Under the pieces are notes generated by a model. It was not told where the DNA came from. It made no database searches and saw only the letters and a list, made by a program, of their open reading frames with translations. A stretch of 64,000 nucleotides of DNA, taken from NCBI GenBank assembly GCA_026413885.1, contig JAOAKA010000003.1, forward strand, positions 1-64,000. Direction: 5' to 3'. Below, piece by piece: positions 25,919-36,198 of the stretch (the stretch's first letter is position 1; each line of letters begins with the position of its first letter). The stretch comes from Sulfolobales archaeon. GTDB taxonomy: Archaea; Thermoproteota; Thermoprotei_A; Sulfolobales; NBVN01. The position numbers were made by a program, and so were the translations under genes.

Positions 25919-27200
25919 AGGCACTAGGGACATACTCCCACCTCACTCAGAGTACTACCAGCAGGTAGTATCTAGGTTCTCAGAGATAGCTGAGCTGTAC
26001 GGCTATAGACTCGCGGTTATTCCGACGATAGAGCACTTCGAGATCTACGAAGCTAAGTCTGGACCTGGGATAAGTAGGAGTATGTATGTTTTTCAAGATA
26101 AAGCCGGTAGAACTATGTGTTTAAGACCTGAGTTTACAGCTAGCATCGTTAGAGCGTATTTAAAACACTTAATCGCTAGACCGAAGCCTGTTAAGCTCTA
26201 CTACTATGGACAGGTCTTTAGATATGACGAACCACAATTCGGTAGATACAGAGAGTTCTATCAAGTCGGTGTTGAATACATCGGTGAACCAAGGATTTAC
26301 GCAGACATCGAGTTATTTCAGCTAGTTAGAGACTTCTACAGGTCTATAGGTCTCTCAAACTATAGCTTCAGAGTGAACGATATCTCGATCATCAGGGGGT
26401 TGCTGAGTAAGTGGAAGCTATCTGAAGAAGCTCAGGACGAAGTCCTCCACTTAATAGACAAGGGGGAAATCGAGAAAGCACTTAACTCGGTGAGTAGCTA
26501 CGCCGGTTCTGAGAAGTACATATTGGAGGAACTACTTGAGACTAAGGCTCTAACTATAGAAGACCTAAGGCATGTACACCGGAAGCTAGGCTCTCTCACT
26601 GAGGTAGTTGCGTCGGGATTCAGTAGGCTTATAGAGCTTTTTGAGGCTCTCCTCAAACTAGGTTTCAGAGTCTACGTAGACTTCAGGTTAGTTAGAGGAC
26701 TAGCCTACTACACGGGAATTATTTTCGAGATCACTGTACCGGAGTTTAATCTAAGTATAGGTGGTGGAGGGAGATACGACACACTATCTCAACTACTTAG
26801 TGGAATTGAAACTCCAGCTACAGGCTTCTCTCTAGGTGTTGAGAGAACTGTACTGGCACTTGAAGCTGAGAAAGCCCTCGAAAACTTATCGAAACCTAGG
26901 CCGAGAGTTATGCTAGTATCTATAATACCGGATGTAGCATTCGTAGATAGAGTATCAACTAAAATGCGGGATAGTGGAGTTGTTGTAGATGTGAGATTTA
27001 CTTACAAGCAGAAGTTATCGGATTTATTGAGTCAGGCAGTTAGATTAGGCTATGATTTCATAGCTATTGTAGGTGAGTCAGAGCTAAAAGAGCAGAAAGT
27101 AGCTGTTAAGTACTTGAAGACTGGGACTCAAAAAACTGTTGATGTAGATGCTGTAGACCGACTGATTTTCGAGAGCTACGGTACCGCATCCAAGCAGTAG
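25893..27200 (+). CDS. hisS: Histidyl-tRNA synthetase
   Basis: This 435-residue class II synthetase charges tRNA-His. Motif 1 is ARGTRDILPPHSEYYQQV, motif 2 is YYYGQVFRYDEPQFGRYREF (about 108-127), the histidine-specific loop is LVRGLAYYTGIIFEI (about 267-281), and motif 3 is in TGFSLGVERTVLAL. A C-terminal anticodon-binding domain follows (about 340-435). The GTG start lies within the end of the splicing endonuclease gene, and the ribosome-binding site ctaggtg is inside that coding sequence. The deoxyhypusine synthase gene follows after 51 bases. Confidence 0.95.
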   Translation: MKIPLEPARGTRDILPPHSEYYQQVVSRFSEIAELYGYRLAVIPTIEHFEIYEAKSGPGISRSMYVFQDKAGRTMCLRPEFTASIVRAYLKHLIARPKPVKLYYYGQVFRYDEPQFGRYREFYQVGVEYIGEPRIYADIELFQLVRDFYRSIGLSNYSFRVNDISIIRGLLSKWKLSEEAQDEVLHLIDKGEIEKALNSVSSYAGSEKYILEELLETKALTIEDLRHVHRKLGSLTEVVASGFSRLIELFEALLKLGFRVYVDFRLVRGLAYYTGIIFEITVPEFNLSIGGGGRYDTLSQLLSGIETPATGFSLGVERTVLALEAEKALENLSKPRPRVMLVSIIPDVAFVDRVSTKMRDSGVVVDVRFTYKQKLSDLLSQAVRLGYDFIAIVGESELKEQKVAVKYLKTGTQKTVDVDAVDRLIFESYGTASKQ

Positions 27201-27251
27201 CGGTGAGTAGACTTCTTAGCTATCTACAGCTACTTCTAGGGGTAGTCAGCT

Positions 27252-28193
27252 ATGTCTAACGAGTATTCACTAGTGGAAGACGTGAAGATAAGAAAGGGGA
27301 TGAGTGTTAGAGAGCTAGTAGAGGCCTACAGGAGGATTCACGGATTTACAGCTGGGTCTCTTGCTAGAGCTGCTGAAATTCTTAGAGATGGACTTAGAGA
27401 TTCAGACACAAGGTTTCTCGCATTTACCGGTAACCTGGTGGCGTCAGGTCTGAGGGGGGTGCTGGCTCAACTCATAGACTTAGGGCTCTTCAATGTAGTC
27501 ATTACTACATGTGGAGCTGTAGACCACGATATTGCGAGAAGTCTGGGTGGTCGATACTATAAAGGTGACTTCGACTTAGATGACTTAAGACTTTCTGAGA
27601 GAGGAATGCATAGACTTGGAAACGTACTGATTCCTAGAGATAGCTATGGAGTGGCTATAGAGTCCTACGTTAGAGAGCTAGTTAAGAGATTAGTGAGAGA
27701 GAAGTCTGTGTGGGGTGTGAGAGAAATTCTATATGAAGTCGGTAGAGACGTCAGTAACGATGTAAACTCGGTTCTAGGGTCTGCGCATAAATCTAATGCG
27801 AGAGTTTACGTACCGGGTATTACTGATGGTGCCTTCGGAACAAGTCTATTTGTCTTCTCCCAGTTCGAGAGATTTCAGGTAGATATATTTAAAGACATGA
27901 AGGAGCTCTCCGACTTAGTTTTCTCCTCCAAGAAGAGTGCGGCTCTAGTTATTGGAGGTGGAATAAGTAAGCACCATACGATATGGTGGAATCAATTTAA
28001 AGGAGGGTTGGACTACGCAGTCTACATTACTACAGCAGTAGAGTGGGACGGCTCCCTAAGTGGTGCGAGAACCAGAGAGGCTATTTCGTGGGGAAAGATC
28101 AGTTCGAAGGGGAAACACGTAACTATATACGGTGATGCGACAATAATACTCCCGATAATAGCAGCCTACCTCATCGACCACATTGAACTCTAG
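27252..28193 (+). CDS. dys: Deoxyhypusine synthase
   Basis: The 313-residue enzyme transfers the aminobutyl group of spermidine to a lysine of aIF5A, the first step of hypusine formation. NAD-binding and active-site elements are visible: FTGNLVASGLRG, TTCGAVDHDIARSLGG, VPGITDGAFG, and GGGISKHHTIWWNQFKGG, which contains the catalytic lysine (near residue 239). DGSLSGAR near the C-terminus completes the family pattern. Length is normal. aIF5A itself is not in the window. ATG 27252 follows aggggtagtcagct with a weak ribosome-binding site. Confidence 0.93.
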   Translation: MSNEYSLVEDVKIRKGMSVRELVEAYRRIHGFTAGSLARAAEILRDGLRDSDTRFLAFTGNLVASGLRGVLAQLIDLGLFNVVITTCGAVDHDIARSLGGRYYKGDFDLDDLRLSERGMHRLGNVLIPRDSYGVAIESYVRELVKRLVREKSVWGVREILYEVGRDVSNDVNSVLGSAHKSNARVYVPGITDGAFGTSLFVFSQFERFQVDIFKDMKELSDLVFSSKKSAALVIGGGISKHHTIWWNQFKGGLDYAVYITTAVEWDGSLSGARTREAISWGKISSKGKHVTIYGDATIILPIIAAYLIDHIEL

Positions 28194-28291
28194 CTAGCTG
28201 TATGGTAAGCTATTCGAGTTGAAGCACTCCTAGCTTTTTAAATGACATTACTAGTAGTGTGATATGAAGAGGTAGAGTAGTTCAGAGAGGG

Positions 28292-31200
28292 GTGGTGATA
28301 GTTAGAGAGGAGTTGAATGAAGCATCACTAGCTGTCTATCTCAGGACGTGTCCTAATTGCGGAGGTCTTATTAGTGATAGAAGACTTCTATCGGGTCTAC
28401 CCTGCACTAAGTGTTTACCGAACGAACTAACTGAAGTTGTAGAGCGAGGCCGAATATTTGAAACAGTAAGGCGCGCCGGCACTATGAAGTACTATGAGGA
28501 ATTAGAGAAAATAAGAAGCACTTATAGCGAGCTAGCTGAGGTATTCACTAAGGCTCTGGGGAGTGAACCTTGGGGTATACAGAAGCTGTGGCTTATGCGT
28601 TTAAGTAAGAAGTCTTCTTTCGCGATGCTGGCGCCGACTGGTGTCGGTAAGACGACTGTAGGTCTTCTAGCAGCAGTCTACTTCACTATGAAGGGAGGTA
28701 AGAGCTACATCTTAGTGCCGACTACAGTATTAGTTAAGCAAGCTGAGAAAATCCTGGATAGATTCCTCAGTAAGATAGGTTTTACTGCTATAGTTGTTCC
28801 TATACACTCAAAACTCAGTAAGAGTGAGAAAGCTAGAAGAGAGGAAGTTGTTGAACGTGGAGATTTCGATATACTGATTACTACGTCGAGATACTTAATG
28901 AAGAACTTCGATAAACTCAAGAACCTCAGGTTTAGCTATGTATTCGTAGACGACGTCGACGCAGTTATGCGGGGTTCTAGAGCTATAGAGATGATTCTAA
29001 CTTTAATGGGGTTTTCAGATGAAGATATAGCTAAAGGCATTGAGCTCATTAAGCTGAGGAGAGAGATAGCGTATAGAGGCCTTAAGGAGGACCTTCTAGA
29101 GAAGCTGAGAAAGTTGGAGAAAGAACTAGAGGAGAAGTCGAAACACATAAACTCGATCCTAGTCGTTGCGTCAGCTACAGGAACTCCTAGAGGTATTAGG
29201 TCGAGATTATTTAGAGAACTTCTAGGTTTTGACGTAGGTGCTCGCCCAGAGTTGATAAGAAACGTTATTGATGCTTACGTAATTCCATCTAAAAAACTCG
29301 AGGAAGAAATTGTTGAACTCGTAGAGAAACTGGGTAGTGGGGGACTTATCTACATACCAGCAGATAAAGGCATAGAGTACGCTAACTACTTAGTGAGCTA
29401 TCTAAAGGATGTAGGAGTAAGAGCTGAAGCTCTACACAGTAAGAAGACTGGAGCTCTAGACCGATTCGCTACAGGTGATGAGATCGATGTCTTAGTTGGT
29501 GTAGCAACTTACTACGGAGTCTTAGTTAGAGGTATAGATATCCCGGAACGCATTAGGTATGCTATCTTCGTTGGAGTTCCCCGACATAAAGTTAAACTCG
29601 AAGTCGAGAAGCTAGATGTTAGAGATGTCTTAAGACTGCTTCCACTACTAGTTAGCTCAGTAAGGTCTGAAGACACTAGAGATAGACTCGAAATCTACCT
29701 CACTAAGTTAGTTAGAGCGGTAAGGAGGGCTGGTTCTCTAGTTATCGATAGATTTGGAGAGATTTTAAGAGGTGAGAGAGAACCTGAGACATATGTGGAG
29801 AAAGTATTTGTTGAAGCTCTCAACTTAGTTAGAGAACTTATGAGGGACCCCGAGATAGTGAATTCACTGAAGAGAAACCCTGAGGTGGCTGTTGTAGAAG
29901 AAGGAGAACTCTACGTGCTCATACCAGATTCTCCGACATACATACAGGCAAGTGGTAGAACGTCGAGACTCTACTTAGGAGGTGTGAGTAGAGGTATATC
30001 TATCGTTATCGTTGACGACTATAGACTCCTCAGAGGTCTCGAGAGAAGACTCTCATTCATTATAGACGACTTCAAGTTCTCTAACTACCGAGACATCTAT
30101 GAAAAACTTCCGGAGATACTGAGAGAAGTAGATGGAGATAGAGAGCTAATACGGATGATACGCGAAGGGTCTATACCAGTCGAAGAACTCTCGAAGCTGA
30201 AGAGACTCGAGTTTAAGACATCTCTATTAATTGTTGAATCCCCCAATAAAGCGAGAACCATAGCAAAGTTCTTCGGAAGACCTAGTGCTAAAGAATACGG
30301 GAGACTTCGAGTTTACGAAGTAAGCATAGGTAATCAGACTATACTCATAACGTCGTCGGGAGGCCACATCTACGAGCTCATTACTAATGTCGGAGACCTA
30401 GCTAGAAACATCGATAGGTGGATTGAACTACACGGAGTAATGATTAAAAACGGCAGATACCTACCTCTGTACTCTACGATCAAGAGGTGTCAGTCTTGCG
30501 GTAGGCAGTTTACGGACGAAGGCATTAATGTATGTCCGTTCTGTAGTTCTACGCGAGTTGTTGACTCTATAGACGTTATTTCAGCTATAAGAGATGTCGC
30601 GATGGAGGTTGATGAGATATTAGTCGGTACAGATCCCGATACGGAAGGTGAGAAAATAGCTTACGACTTAATCAGTGTTGTTACTCCCTTAAATAGTAAT
30701 GTTAGAAGGATAGAGTTTCATGAAGTTACTAGAAGAGCTCTGGTCAACTCTATAAGGAACCCTAGAGATGTCAATATAAACTTAGTTAAAGCTCAGCTGG
30801 TTAGGCGTATAGAAGATAGGTGGATAGGTTTCTCACTCTCTAAGTTACTTCAGGAGGATTTCTGGCCTGTGTTCTGCCGAGAGGTGGTTCCCCAGCTTCC
30901 GGATATATTTAGAAAGAAGACTGTGGAGAGAAAGACTGCTAGAGAGAGATATCAGGGACTATGTGATGAACACCCTAAAGCGTATAGAAATCTATCGGCA
31001 GGTAGAGTTCAGACACCAGTTTTAGGTTGGATAATCGAGAATAACAGAAAGTATAGAGAGACTAGGAAGAAGGCTTTAGCTATATCTATAGAGGAAGCTG
31101 GGATAGAATTCACTGTAGACCTACCGGAAGAGCTTAGAAAGATAAATGACGGTGATATCGAGTCCATTGATGTAGTTGTTGAAAATGTTGAAGAAGATGT

Positions 31201-32158
31201 AGTTACTCTAAAACCTGAACCACCGTTTACTACTGACTCTATACTCTCAGAACTTAGCTCTAGATACGGAATTCCTGTAGCTAAGTCTATGGATATACTC
31301 CAAGAACTTTTTGAATCTGGTTTCATCACATATCACCGAACTGATAGTACTAGAGTATCTGATGTAGGTATTAGAGTAGCTGAAGAATACTTAAAGCAGG
31401 TTGAGGGAGAGAAATACAGAGAGCTACTTAGACCTAGAACTTGGAGTGAAGGTGGTGCTCACGAAGCTATTCGCCCGACTAGACCGATAGACGCAGAAAC
31501 ACTGAGGAGATTGGTAGAAGAGGGAGTAATTGAACCAGTAATTAAGCTACAGAAGATACACTACATAGTCTACGACGCGATATTTAGAAGGTTTATAGCG
31601 TCTCAGCTATGTGAAGCTGAAATAGTAACTGCCGGAGTTAAGTATAGAATACTCTTAAAGCTTAAAGACGATCGTGTGGTGAATATTGGACCTAACTCAA
31701 TCAACATCTATACGTCTATAATTAGAGAAGGCTTCCTCAAGTACGACCGAAAGATCACAGTTAGAAAAACAGTTGCACCAGGTATTTATCGAGCGGTATA
31801 TAGGTTGTTCTATAGGAGTGATGTTTTACCTCACACAGAGTCTTCTCTAGTTAGAAAAATGAGAGAAACTGGTATAGGTAGACCTAGCACGTACTCAAAG
31901 ATTGTGGAAACCATCTTGAAGAGAGGGTACGCGACTAGAGCTGGAAAAACCGGCTTCATAGTCCCGAAGCGTCTTGGTGTAGAAGTGTTTAAATATCTTG
32001 TCAGTAGATTCGAAAATCTAGTTAGTGAAGAGAGAACTAGAGCTCTAGAGAAGAAGATGGATTTAGTTGAGCAGGGTCTAGATAACTACGAGAGAGTTAT
32101 ATCATTACTTTACAGTGATCTAGTAGATATGGGGTTAGTTAGGTTTGAACGTCAGTGA
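28292..32158 (+). CDS. rgy: Reverse gyrase
   Basis: The 1288-residue enzyme introduces positive supercoils into DNA and is the hallmark of hyperthermophiles. Order of parts: zinc finger (Cys20, 23, 38, 41), SF2 helicase-like domain with Walker A PTGVGKTT (about 115-122) and DDVD (about 219), latch region, then a topoisomerase IA domain beginning LLIVESPNKARTI (about 645), a second zinc finger CQSCG/CPFC (about 733-750), VGTDPDTEGEKIAYDL, and the active-site tyrosine in FITYHRTDSTR (about 1011-1021). It is a single chain without intein. The GTG start (28292 or 28295) follows agagagggg. It overlaps the nitrilase-like gene by 14 bases. Confidence 0.96.
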   Translation: MVIVREELNEASLAVYLRTCPNCGGLISDRRLLSGLPCTKCLPNELTEVVERGRIFETVRRAGTMKYYEELEKIRSTYSELAEVFTKALGSEPWGIQKLWLMRLSKKSSFAMLAPTGVGKTTVGLLAAVYFTMKGGKSYILVPTTVLVKQAEKILDRFLSKIGFTAIVVPIHSKLSKSEKARREEVVERGDFDILITTSRYLMKNFDKLKNLRFSYVFVDDVDAVMRGSRAIEMILTLMGFSDEDIAKGIELIKLRREIAYRGLKEDLLEKLRKLEKELEEKSKHINSILVVASATGTPRGIRSRLFRELLGFDVGARPELIRNVIDAYVIPSKKLEEEIVELVEKLGSGGLIYIPADKGIEYANYLVSYLKDVGVRAEALHSKKTGALDRFATGDEIDVLVGVATYYGVLVRGIDIPERIRYAIFVGVPRHKVKLEVEKLDVRDVLRLLPLLVSSVRSEDTRDRLEIYLTKLVRAVRRAGSLVIDRFGEILRGEREPETYVEKVFVEALNLVRELMRDPEIVNSLKRNPEVAVVEEGELYVLIPDSPTYIQASGRTSRLYLGGVSRGISIVIVDDYRLLRGLERRLSFIIDDFKFSNYRDIYEKLPEILREVDGDRELIRMIREGSIPVEELSKLKRLEFKTSLLIVESPNKARTIAKFFGRPSAKEYGRLRVYEVSIGNQTILITSSGGHIYELITNVGDLARNIDRWIELHGVMIKNGRYLPLYSTIKRCQSCGRQFTDEGINVCPFCSSTRVVDSIDVISAIRDVAMEVDEILVGTDPDTEGEKIAYDLISVVTPLNSNVRRIEFHEVTRRALVNSIRNPRDVNINLVKAQLVRRIEDRWIGFSLSKLLQEDFWPVFCREVVPQLPDIFRKKTVERKTARERYQGLCDEHPKAYRNLSAGRVQTPVLGWIIENNRKYRETRKKALAISIEEAGIEFTVDLPEELRKINDGDIESIDVVVENVEEDVVTLKPEPPFTTDSILSELSSRYGIPVAKSMDILQELFESGFITYHRTDSTRVSDVGIRVAEEYLKQVEGEKYRELLRPRTWSEGGAHEAIRPTRPIDAETLRRLVEEGVIEPVIKLQKIHYIVYDAIFRRFIASQLCEAEIVTAGVKYRILLKLKDDRVVNIGPNSINIYTSIIREGFLKYDRKITVRKTVAPGIYRAVYRLFYRSDVLPHTESSLVRKMRETGIGRPSTYSKIVETILKRGYATRAGKTGFIVPKRLGVEVFKYLVSRFENLVSEERTRALEKKMDLVEQGLDNYERVISLLYSDLVDMGLVRFERQ

Positions 32159-32924
32159 TTCGGTAGTAATAGCGGTCTACAGACTTAACCTTGGAGTTGG
32201 AACTAAGGAGTTCGTGAGAGAGGTCTATAAACTCGCTATCGAGTCTAGTCCGGCTAGTGCTTCAATACTGCCGCTACCTCTGAAGCCTCTGAGAGACTTC
32301 ACATCTGGTAGGAAAAACTACGGGTCATATAGGAGAGCGATTAAAACTCTTACTACAAAAGTCTCAGCAGTAGTTAACTCGGAGAGAGCGTATGTCGGTC
32401 CAGTGGCGATGCGTTACGGGGGAAACACCTTTCTCTCAGTAGTTGAAGTTATGTCGGGTGCGGAGATCTCGAGGAAGTTCATTAAGTACGGTGAGGGATT
32501 TAAAGGACACATACCGAGGCTACCGAACGTAATTGTCGGCGGCATCAGTATGTGCTTCCTTCTTCTCGACGACGTATTCTACCCGGAGGCAGCCAGATAT
32601 TGTGCTGAATCTGGTTCTACTCTTCTAGTCGGTATATTTCCTCCTATAGCTGACTTAGACTCAGAGCTAGCGGTAGCGGCTGCTCGCTTAAGAGCCTTTG
32701 AGAATAGGGTAAATGTCATATTACTGGGTGGATATGTTAAAGACCGCTCTACTCCTACAGTAATTGTAAAGAGAGATGGTTCTGTAGTAGATATAGCAGA
32801 TGATACTCGCTCAGAGGTGATAGAGATTCAATTAACTGGAGAGAGTGCTATTAGACCTCGTAGTGAATCTATGTACAAGCGATTTGCGAAAATGTTAAAA
32901 ATATTGAATAATCTTAATGTATGA
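32145..32924 (+). CDS. Nitrilase-superfamily-like protein, degenerate
   Basis: The 259-residue protein follows the carbon-nitrogen hydrolase fold in its second half: RKFIKYGEGFKGHIPRL resembles the YRKxHL lysine block, GGISMCFLLLDDVFYPEAAR resembles the catalytic-cysteine block, and RAFENRVNVILLGG matches the conserved helix-strand near the end. The catalytic glutamate of the N-terminal region is not clearly present, so activity is uncertain. The TTG start lies inside the reverse gyrase 3' end, giving translational coupling. A role connected to gyrase is not implied by anything beyond location. Confidence 0.55.
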   Translation: MNVSDSVVIAVYRLNLGVGTKEFVREVYKLAIESSPASASILPLPLKPLRDFTSGRKNYGSYRRAIKTLTTKVSAVVNSERAYVGPVAMRYGGNTFLSVVEVMSGAEISRKFIKYGEGFKGHIPRLPNVIVGGISMCFLLLDDVFYPEAARYCAESGSTLLVGIFPPIADLDSELAVAAARLRAFENRVNVILLGGYVKDRSTPTVIVKRDGSVVDIADDTRSEVIEIQLTGESAIRPRSESMYKRFAKMLKILNNLNV

Positions 32925-32932
32925 ATCCTCTA

Positions 32933-33877
32933 CTACTTTCTCTCGACAGGACCTATAACCACAGAACCAGCCAGCTTATTTATATAGTCTACGTCTTCAT
33001 CTACCATCTTCTGAATCATCTCTACTTCCTCTCCAGTTAAATGAGCAAATCTTCCCTGAGCCCTTAAGTATTCTTCGACTGGAAGACGCTTAGATACCGG
33101 TGTTGTAACTCTGAATGAGTCTCCGTCGATTTCATAGTTTACCCATATACCTGTCTGGACAGCTAGCTTAGCGATCTTGACCGTTAAGTGAGGTTCGTAC
33201 CTCCAGCCCGGAACACAGGGAGCGTAAGCATGTATGAAGGTCGGTCCATCGATTTCAGACGCCTTCTTTAGCTTAGTGTAGAAGTCGGAGATATACGCAA
33301 AATTGACTGTCGCTGTGTAAGGCACTCCGTGAGCCTTCACTATTCCGACAATATCCTTCTTTCTCCTCCACTCTCCTCTCCAAACCTTACCGGCTGGTGT
33401 GGTTGTTGTCCAAGCATAGAGTGGGGTGGCACCACTTCTCTGAATACCAGTATTCATGTAGGCTTCATTATCGTATAGTATGTATAGAATATTGTGGCCT
33501 CTCTCAAGCATTCCGGAGAGCGCCTGAAGACCGATATCTACAGTACCTCCGTCTCCACCTATAGCTACTACCTTAATCTTCTTCTCCGGGCTGATCTCCC
33601 CCTTCTTCTTTAGAGCTTTGACAGCAGCTTCAATACCAGACGCAACAGCAGCCGCATTTTCAAATGCTACGTGAATCCACGGAACTCTCCACGCTGTCTC
33701 AGGGTAGAGAGATGTTGTAACTTCAACACAGCCTGTTGCGTGAGCTATGATGACGTCTTTACCGAGAGCCTTAAGTAGGTGCCTCATAACGATTGCTGCG
33801 CCACATCCCTGACACATTCTGTGTCCGGGGGCTAGGAGTTCTTCTCTCGGTATAGAAGCAATTGTGAATCCACTCAT
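32933..33877 (-). CDS. porB: Pyruvate (2-oxoacid):ferredoxin oxidoreductase, beta subunit
   Basis: This subunit binds thiamine diphosphate and a [4Fe-4S] cluster. It has [13 protein letters not shown] near the N-terminus, [17 protein letters not shown], the ThDP motif [20 protein letters not shown] with DNEAYMNTG after it, and [14 protein letters not shown] with the fourth cluster cysteine. It decarboxylates pyruvate (or another 2-oxoacid) to acyl-CoA while reducing ferredoxin. Last of four minus-strand genes in the order gamma-delta-alpha-beta, with a four-base overlap to porA. The pyruvate specificity rests on overall similarity; 2-ketoisovalerate is the alternative. Confidence 0.92.
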   Translation of the reverse strand: MSGFTIASIPREELLAPGHRMCQGCGAAIVMRHLLKALGKDVIIAHATGCVEVTTSLYPETAWRVPWIHVAFENAAAVASGIEAAVKALKKKGEISPEKKIKVVAIGGDGGTVDIGLQALSGMLERGHNILYILYDNEAYMNTGIQRSGATPLYAWTTTTPAGKVWRGEWRRKKDIVGIVKAHGVPYTATVNFAYISDFYTKLKKASEIDGPTFIHAYAPCVPGWRYEPHLTVKIAKLAVQTGIWVNYEIDGDSFRVTTPVSKRLPVEEYLRAQGRFAHLTGEEVEMIQKMVDEDVDYINKLAGSVVIGPVERK

Positions 33878-35061
33878 TCTCTCACCCCAATAAAGCTGTA
33901 GTGTCTCTCTATATCTCTCATCTTCTTACCAACTAGGCTGTACGCATGTTTGACTATAGACTCTACGTAGCTCTTTAACACAGCTCTACCACCTAAGCCA
34001 GTTATATGGTTGATAACTGGAATATCTAGACCTCTCTTAAACATAGTTACAACTATATCGGAGTAGAGAGGTCCGACGAAGGAGGACCCCGCATTCATAG
34101 CTCTATCGAGAACAGCTACAACTTTAGCGTTCTCTAGGTGTTTAGCTATCTCTACCTCGGGGAATGGTCTAAACAATCTAACATTCAGTAACCCTACTTT
34201 CATACCTGCTCTTCTAGCTTCCTCGACAAATGCTAGAACAGTACCAGTAGCACTACCCATTGACACTAAGACTACATCTGCGTCATCTGTGTAGAAGCTG
34301 TCTATCTCTCTATACTCTCTTCCGAAGTAGTGCTTAAAATCAGTGAAAGCTTCAGATATAACCTCTCTAGAGCTCTCAATAGCGTTCTGCAGCTGGACTC
34401 TAAACTCAAAGTACCAATCTGGAGACGCTAGAGAACCCATAGTCATAGGTTTCTCTGGATTTAGTGTGTACCAAGTAACTCTCTTTGGAGCATACTTTAT
34501 TGCTTTCTCTCTCTCAACTACATCTACCGGTTCTACCGTGTGGGACACTATAAATCCATCGTATCCAACAGCTACTGGTATGTGTACTCTAGGGTCTTCA
34601 GCTATTCTATATGCGGCAATAATTAAGTCGTGAGCTTCTTGAGCGTTTAAAGCCATAAGCATAATCCACCCAGTGTCTGAAGCCGCCATGAAGTCGCTGT
34701 GGTCACACCATATGTTTATTGGGGCTGAAATAGCTCTGGTAGCTATACCCATAACTATCGGCAGTCTAGCAGTGGATGCTATATGCATTATCTCGTACAT
34801 CAGTAGGAGTCCCTGAGCGGATGTAGCGGTAAATACTCTAGCACCAGCAGCAGAAGCTCCGAGTACAGCTGAGAGAGCTGAGTGTTCGGACTCTACATGT
34901 AGAAACTCGGCATCTAGCTCTCCATTAGCAACGAATTCTGCGACTTTCTCTACTACAGCTGTTTGAGGTGTTATAGGGTAGGCAGCAACAACATCTACAT
35001 CCGCAGCTTTAACAGCGTAAGCAACTGCGTAATTTCCTGAGAGAGGTATTACTTTACTCAC
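33874..35061 (-). CDS. porA: Pyruvate:ferredoxin oxidoreductase, alpha subunit
   Basis: The 395-residue alpha subunit has [26 protein letters not shown] at its start (split here: [13 protein letters not shown] then YPITPQT), [32 protein letters not shown], and a C-terminal domain with [13 protein letters not shown] and [10 protein letters not shown]. These are the conserved contacts of the pyrimidine-binding and CoA-binding domains. It works in a four-subunit cytoplasmic complex. The gene follows porD by one base and overlaps porB by four bases. Confidence 0.92.
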   Translation of the reverse strand: MSKVIPLSGNYAVAYAVKAADVDVVAAYPITPQTAVVEKVAEFVANGELDAEFLHVESEHSALSAVLGASAAGARVFTATSAQGLLLMYEIMHIASTARLPIVMGIATRAISAPINIWCDHSDFMAASDTGWIMLMALNAQEAHDLIIAAYRIAEDPRVHIPVAVGYDGFIVSHTVEPVDVVEREKAIKYAPKRVTWYTLNPEKPMTMGSLASPDWYFEFRVQLQNAIESSREVISEAFTDFKHYFGREYREIDSFYTDDADVVLVSMGSATGTVLAFVEEARRAGMKVGLLNVRLFRPFPEVEIAKHLENAKVVAVLDRAMNAGSSFVGPLYSDIVVTMFKRGLDIPVINHITGLGGRAVLKSYVESIVKHAYSLVGKKMRDIERHYSFIGVRE

Positions 35062-35062
35062 A

Positions 35063-35380
35063 CTACCTCACCTCCTCCACCATAGATATTGCTCTAACCG
35101 GACATTCTTCAGCACATATACCACAGCCCTTACAGTAGTCGTAGTCAACGGTGTACGTAACTCTATAAACTCTACCGGATTTAGAAGTATACTGCTGGTC
35201 TAATTCCAGTATAGCCGGCTCCGGACAGTACGTCCAGCATATTCTACATCTAATACACTTATCCTGATCTATAATCGGCTTTAAAACTCTCCAGCTAGCG
35301 GTTTTATACCTAACTGAAGAGCCTGGCTCCAGTATGACTGCTCCTCGCGGTATTTTCCTCCAGCCCGGTAGTGTAGACAC
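35063..35380 (-). CDS. porD: Pyruvate:ferredoxin oxidoreductase, delta subunit (2x[4Fe-4S])
   Basis: The 105-residue ferredoxin-like subunit holds two [4Fe-4S] motifs, CIRCRICWTYCPEPA and CKGCGICAEECPVRA, which wire electrons from the ThDP site to external ferredoxin. The N-terminal LPGWRKIPRGAVI segment is typical of PorD. It lies between porC (no gap) and porA (one-base gap), so the four genes are translationally coupled. Confidence 0.93.
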   Translation of the reverse strand: MSTLPGWRKIPRGAVILEPGSSVRYKTASWRVLKPIIDQDKCIRCRICWTYCPEPAILELDQQYTSKSGRVYRVTYTVDYDYCKGCGICAEECPVRAISMVEEVR

Positions 35381-35929
35381 TTACTTCACCTCGGTTAATT
35401 CGAATGCTTTCCTTAATACTAGCTCGTTGAGTGATGCTAGTCTAGCGCTAAATCTAGATTTAACTGCTTCAACTAAGTGTTCGAGGTCGACGACTCTAGA
35501 AGCAGCTGCGAGAGCTGCTGTCATTGCTGTATTCACTATCGGTAGTCTGAAGACATCTAAGGCGATCTTAGTAGCATTGATAGTAGCGTATCTGTAGTCC
35601 TGACCTAGGAGATCAGATAGTTCACTCGGTTTTTTAGTTGTGTTAGCTACAACAAATCCCCCCTTCTTCAGTCCGTGAAGTACCTCGCGTCCAACCATGC
35701 TGGAGTCTAAGATAACTACAGCGTCTGGATTTAGAACCGGTGACCTATCGTATATGACTCTATCTGCTATTCTATTATACGCAGTTACTGGAGCACCTCT
35801 TCTCTCGGCTCCAAACTCTGGGAAGGCTAGCGCGTAGTAGCCTTTAATTATAGAGGCGTAAGCTACTAATTCGGCAGCTGTTACTGCTCCCTGCCCCCCT
35901 CTTCCATGCCATCTAACCTCTACTAACAT
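35381..35929 (-). CDS. porC: Pyruvate:ferredoxin oxidoreductase, gamma subunit
   Basis: The 182-residue gamma subunit has VRWHGRGGQGAVTAAELVA at its N-terminus, FPEFGAERRGAPVTAYNRI, and DAVVILDSSMV, the family pattern of 2-oxoacid oxidoreductase gamma chains. As first gene of the operon it begins at ATG 35927-35929. A TATA-like gtatttttag (35963-35972 on the plus coordinates) lies at the right distance for a short leader. A second TATA-like cttttaag is about 20 bases further upstream. Confidence 0.92.
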   Translation of the reverse strand: MLVEVRWHGRGGQGAVTAAELVAYASIIKGYYALAFPEFGAERRGAPVTAYNRIADRVIYDRSPVLNPDAVVILDSSMVGREVLHGLKKGGFVVANTTKKPSELSDLLGQDYRYATINATKIALDVFRLPIVNTAMTAALAAASRVVDLEHLVEAVKSRFSARLASLNELVLRKAFELTEVK

Positions 35930-36198
35930 ATCACAGTTCCCAAATATGTATGATGATAACTAAAAATACACTGAAATGACTTAAAAGTACTTAAGACTCT
36001 GTCAGATAACCCGCTGTCGGAGTAGTGCCTACCTAATCTAAGTACTCCAGTTATTCTATAGCTAGAGTGCTAAGGAAACAACGCCATCTCATACAGATTA
36101 CCAGAAGGTCTAGAAGTCCGTGGGAAATCTCGACTGTGGAGAGGTTTACGTGTCTCAGACAACTCCATTAAATAGCGAACACTATTGTGGATATATAG
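35930..36198. other. Intergenic stretch, 269 bases, por promoter plus unexplained sequence
   Basis: The part next to porC carries TATA-like sequences for the por operon (35960-35995). The rest, 36000-36198, lies downstream of the S7 gene and has no ORF longer than about 32 codons and no strong hairpin. An atgatga/ctga pairing at 35950-35975 recalls C/D-box RNA motifs but lacks a proper second pair. I see no convincing gene. Confidence 0.4.

Noticed and set aside
35950-36005. atgatga and ctga motifs suggesting a C/D-box guide RNA
   Set aside because: The second box pair is missing, the guide regions are A/T-only, and the stretch overlaps the por promoter.
36070-36168. Small minus-strand ORF of 32 residues downstream of S7
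   Set aside because: No ribosome-binding site and no protein-like pattern.
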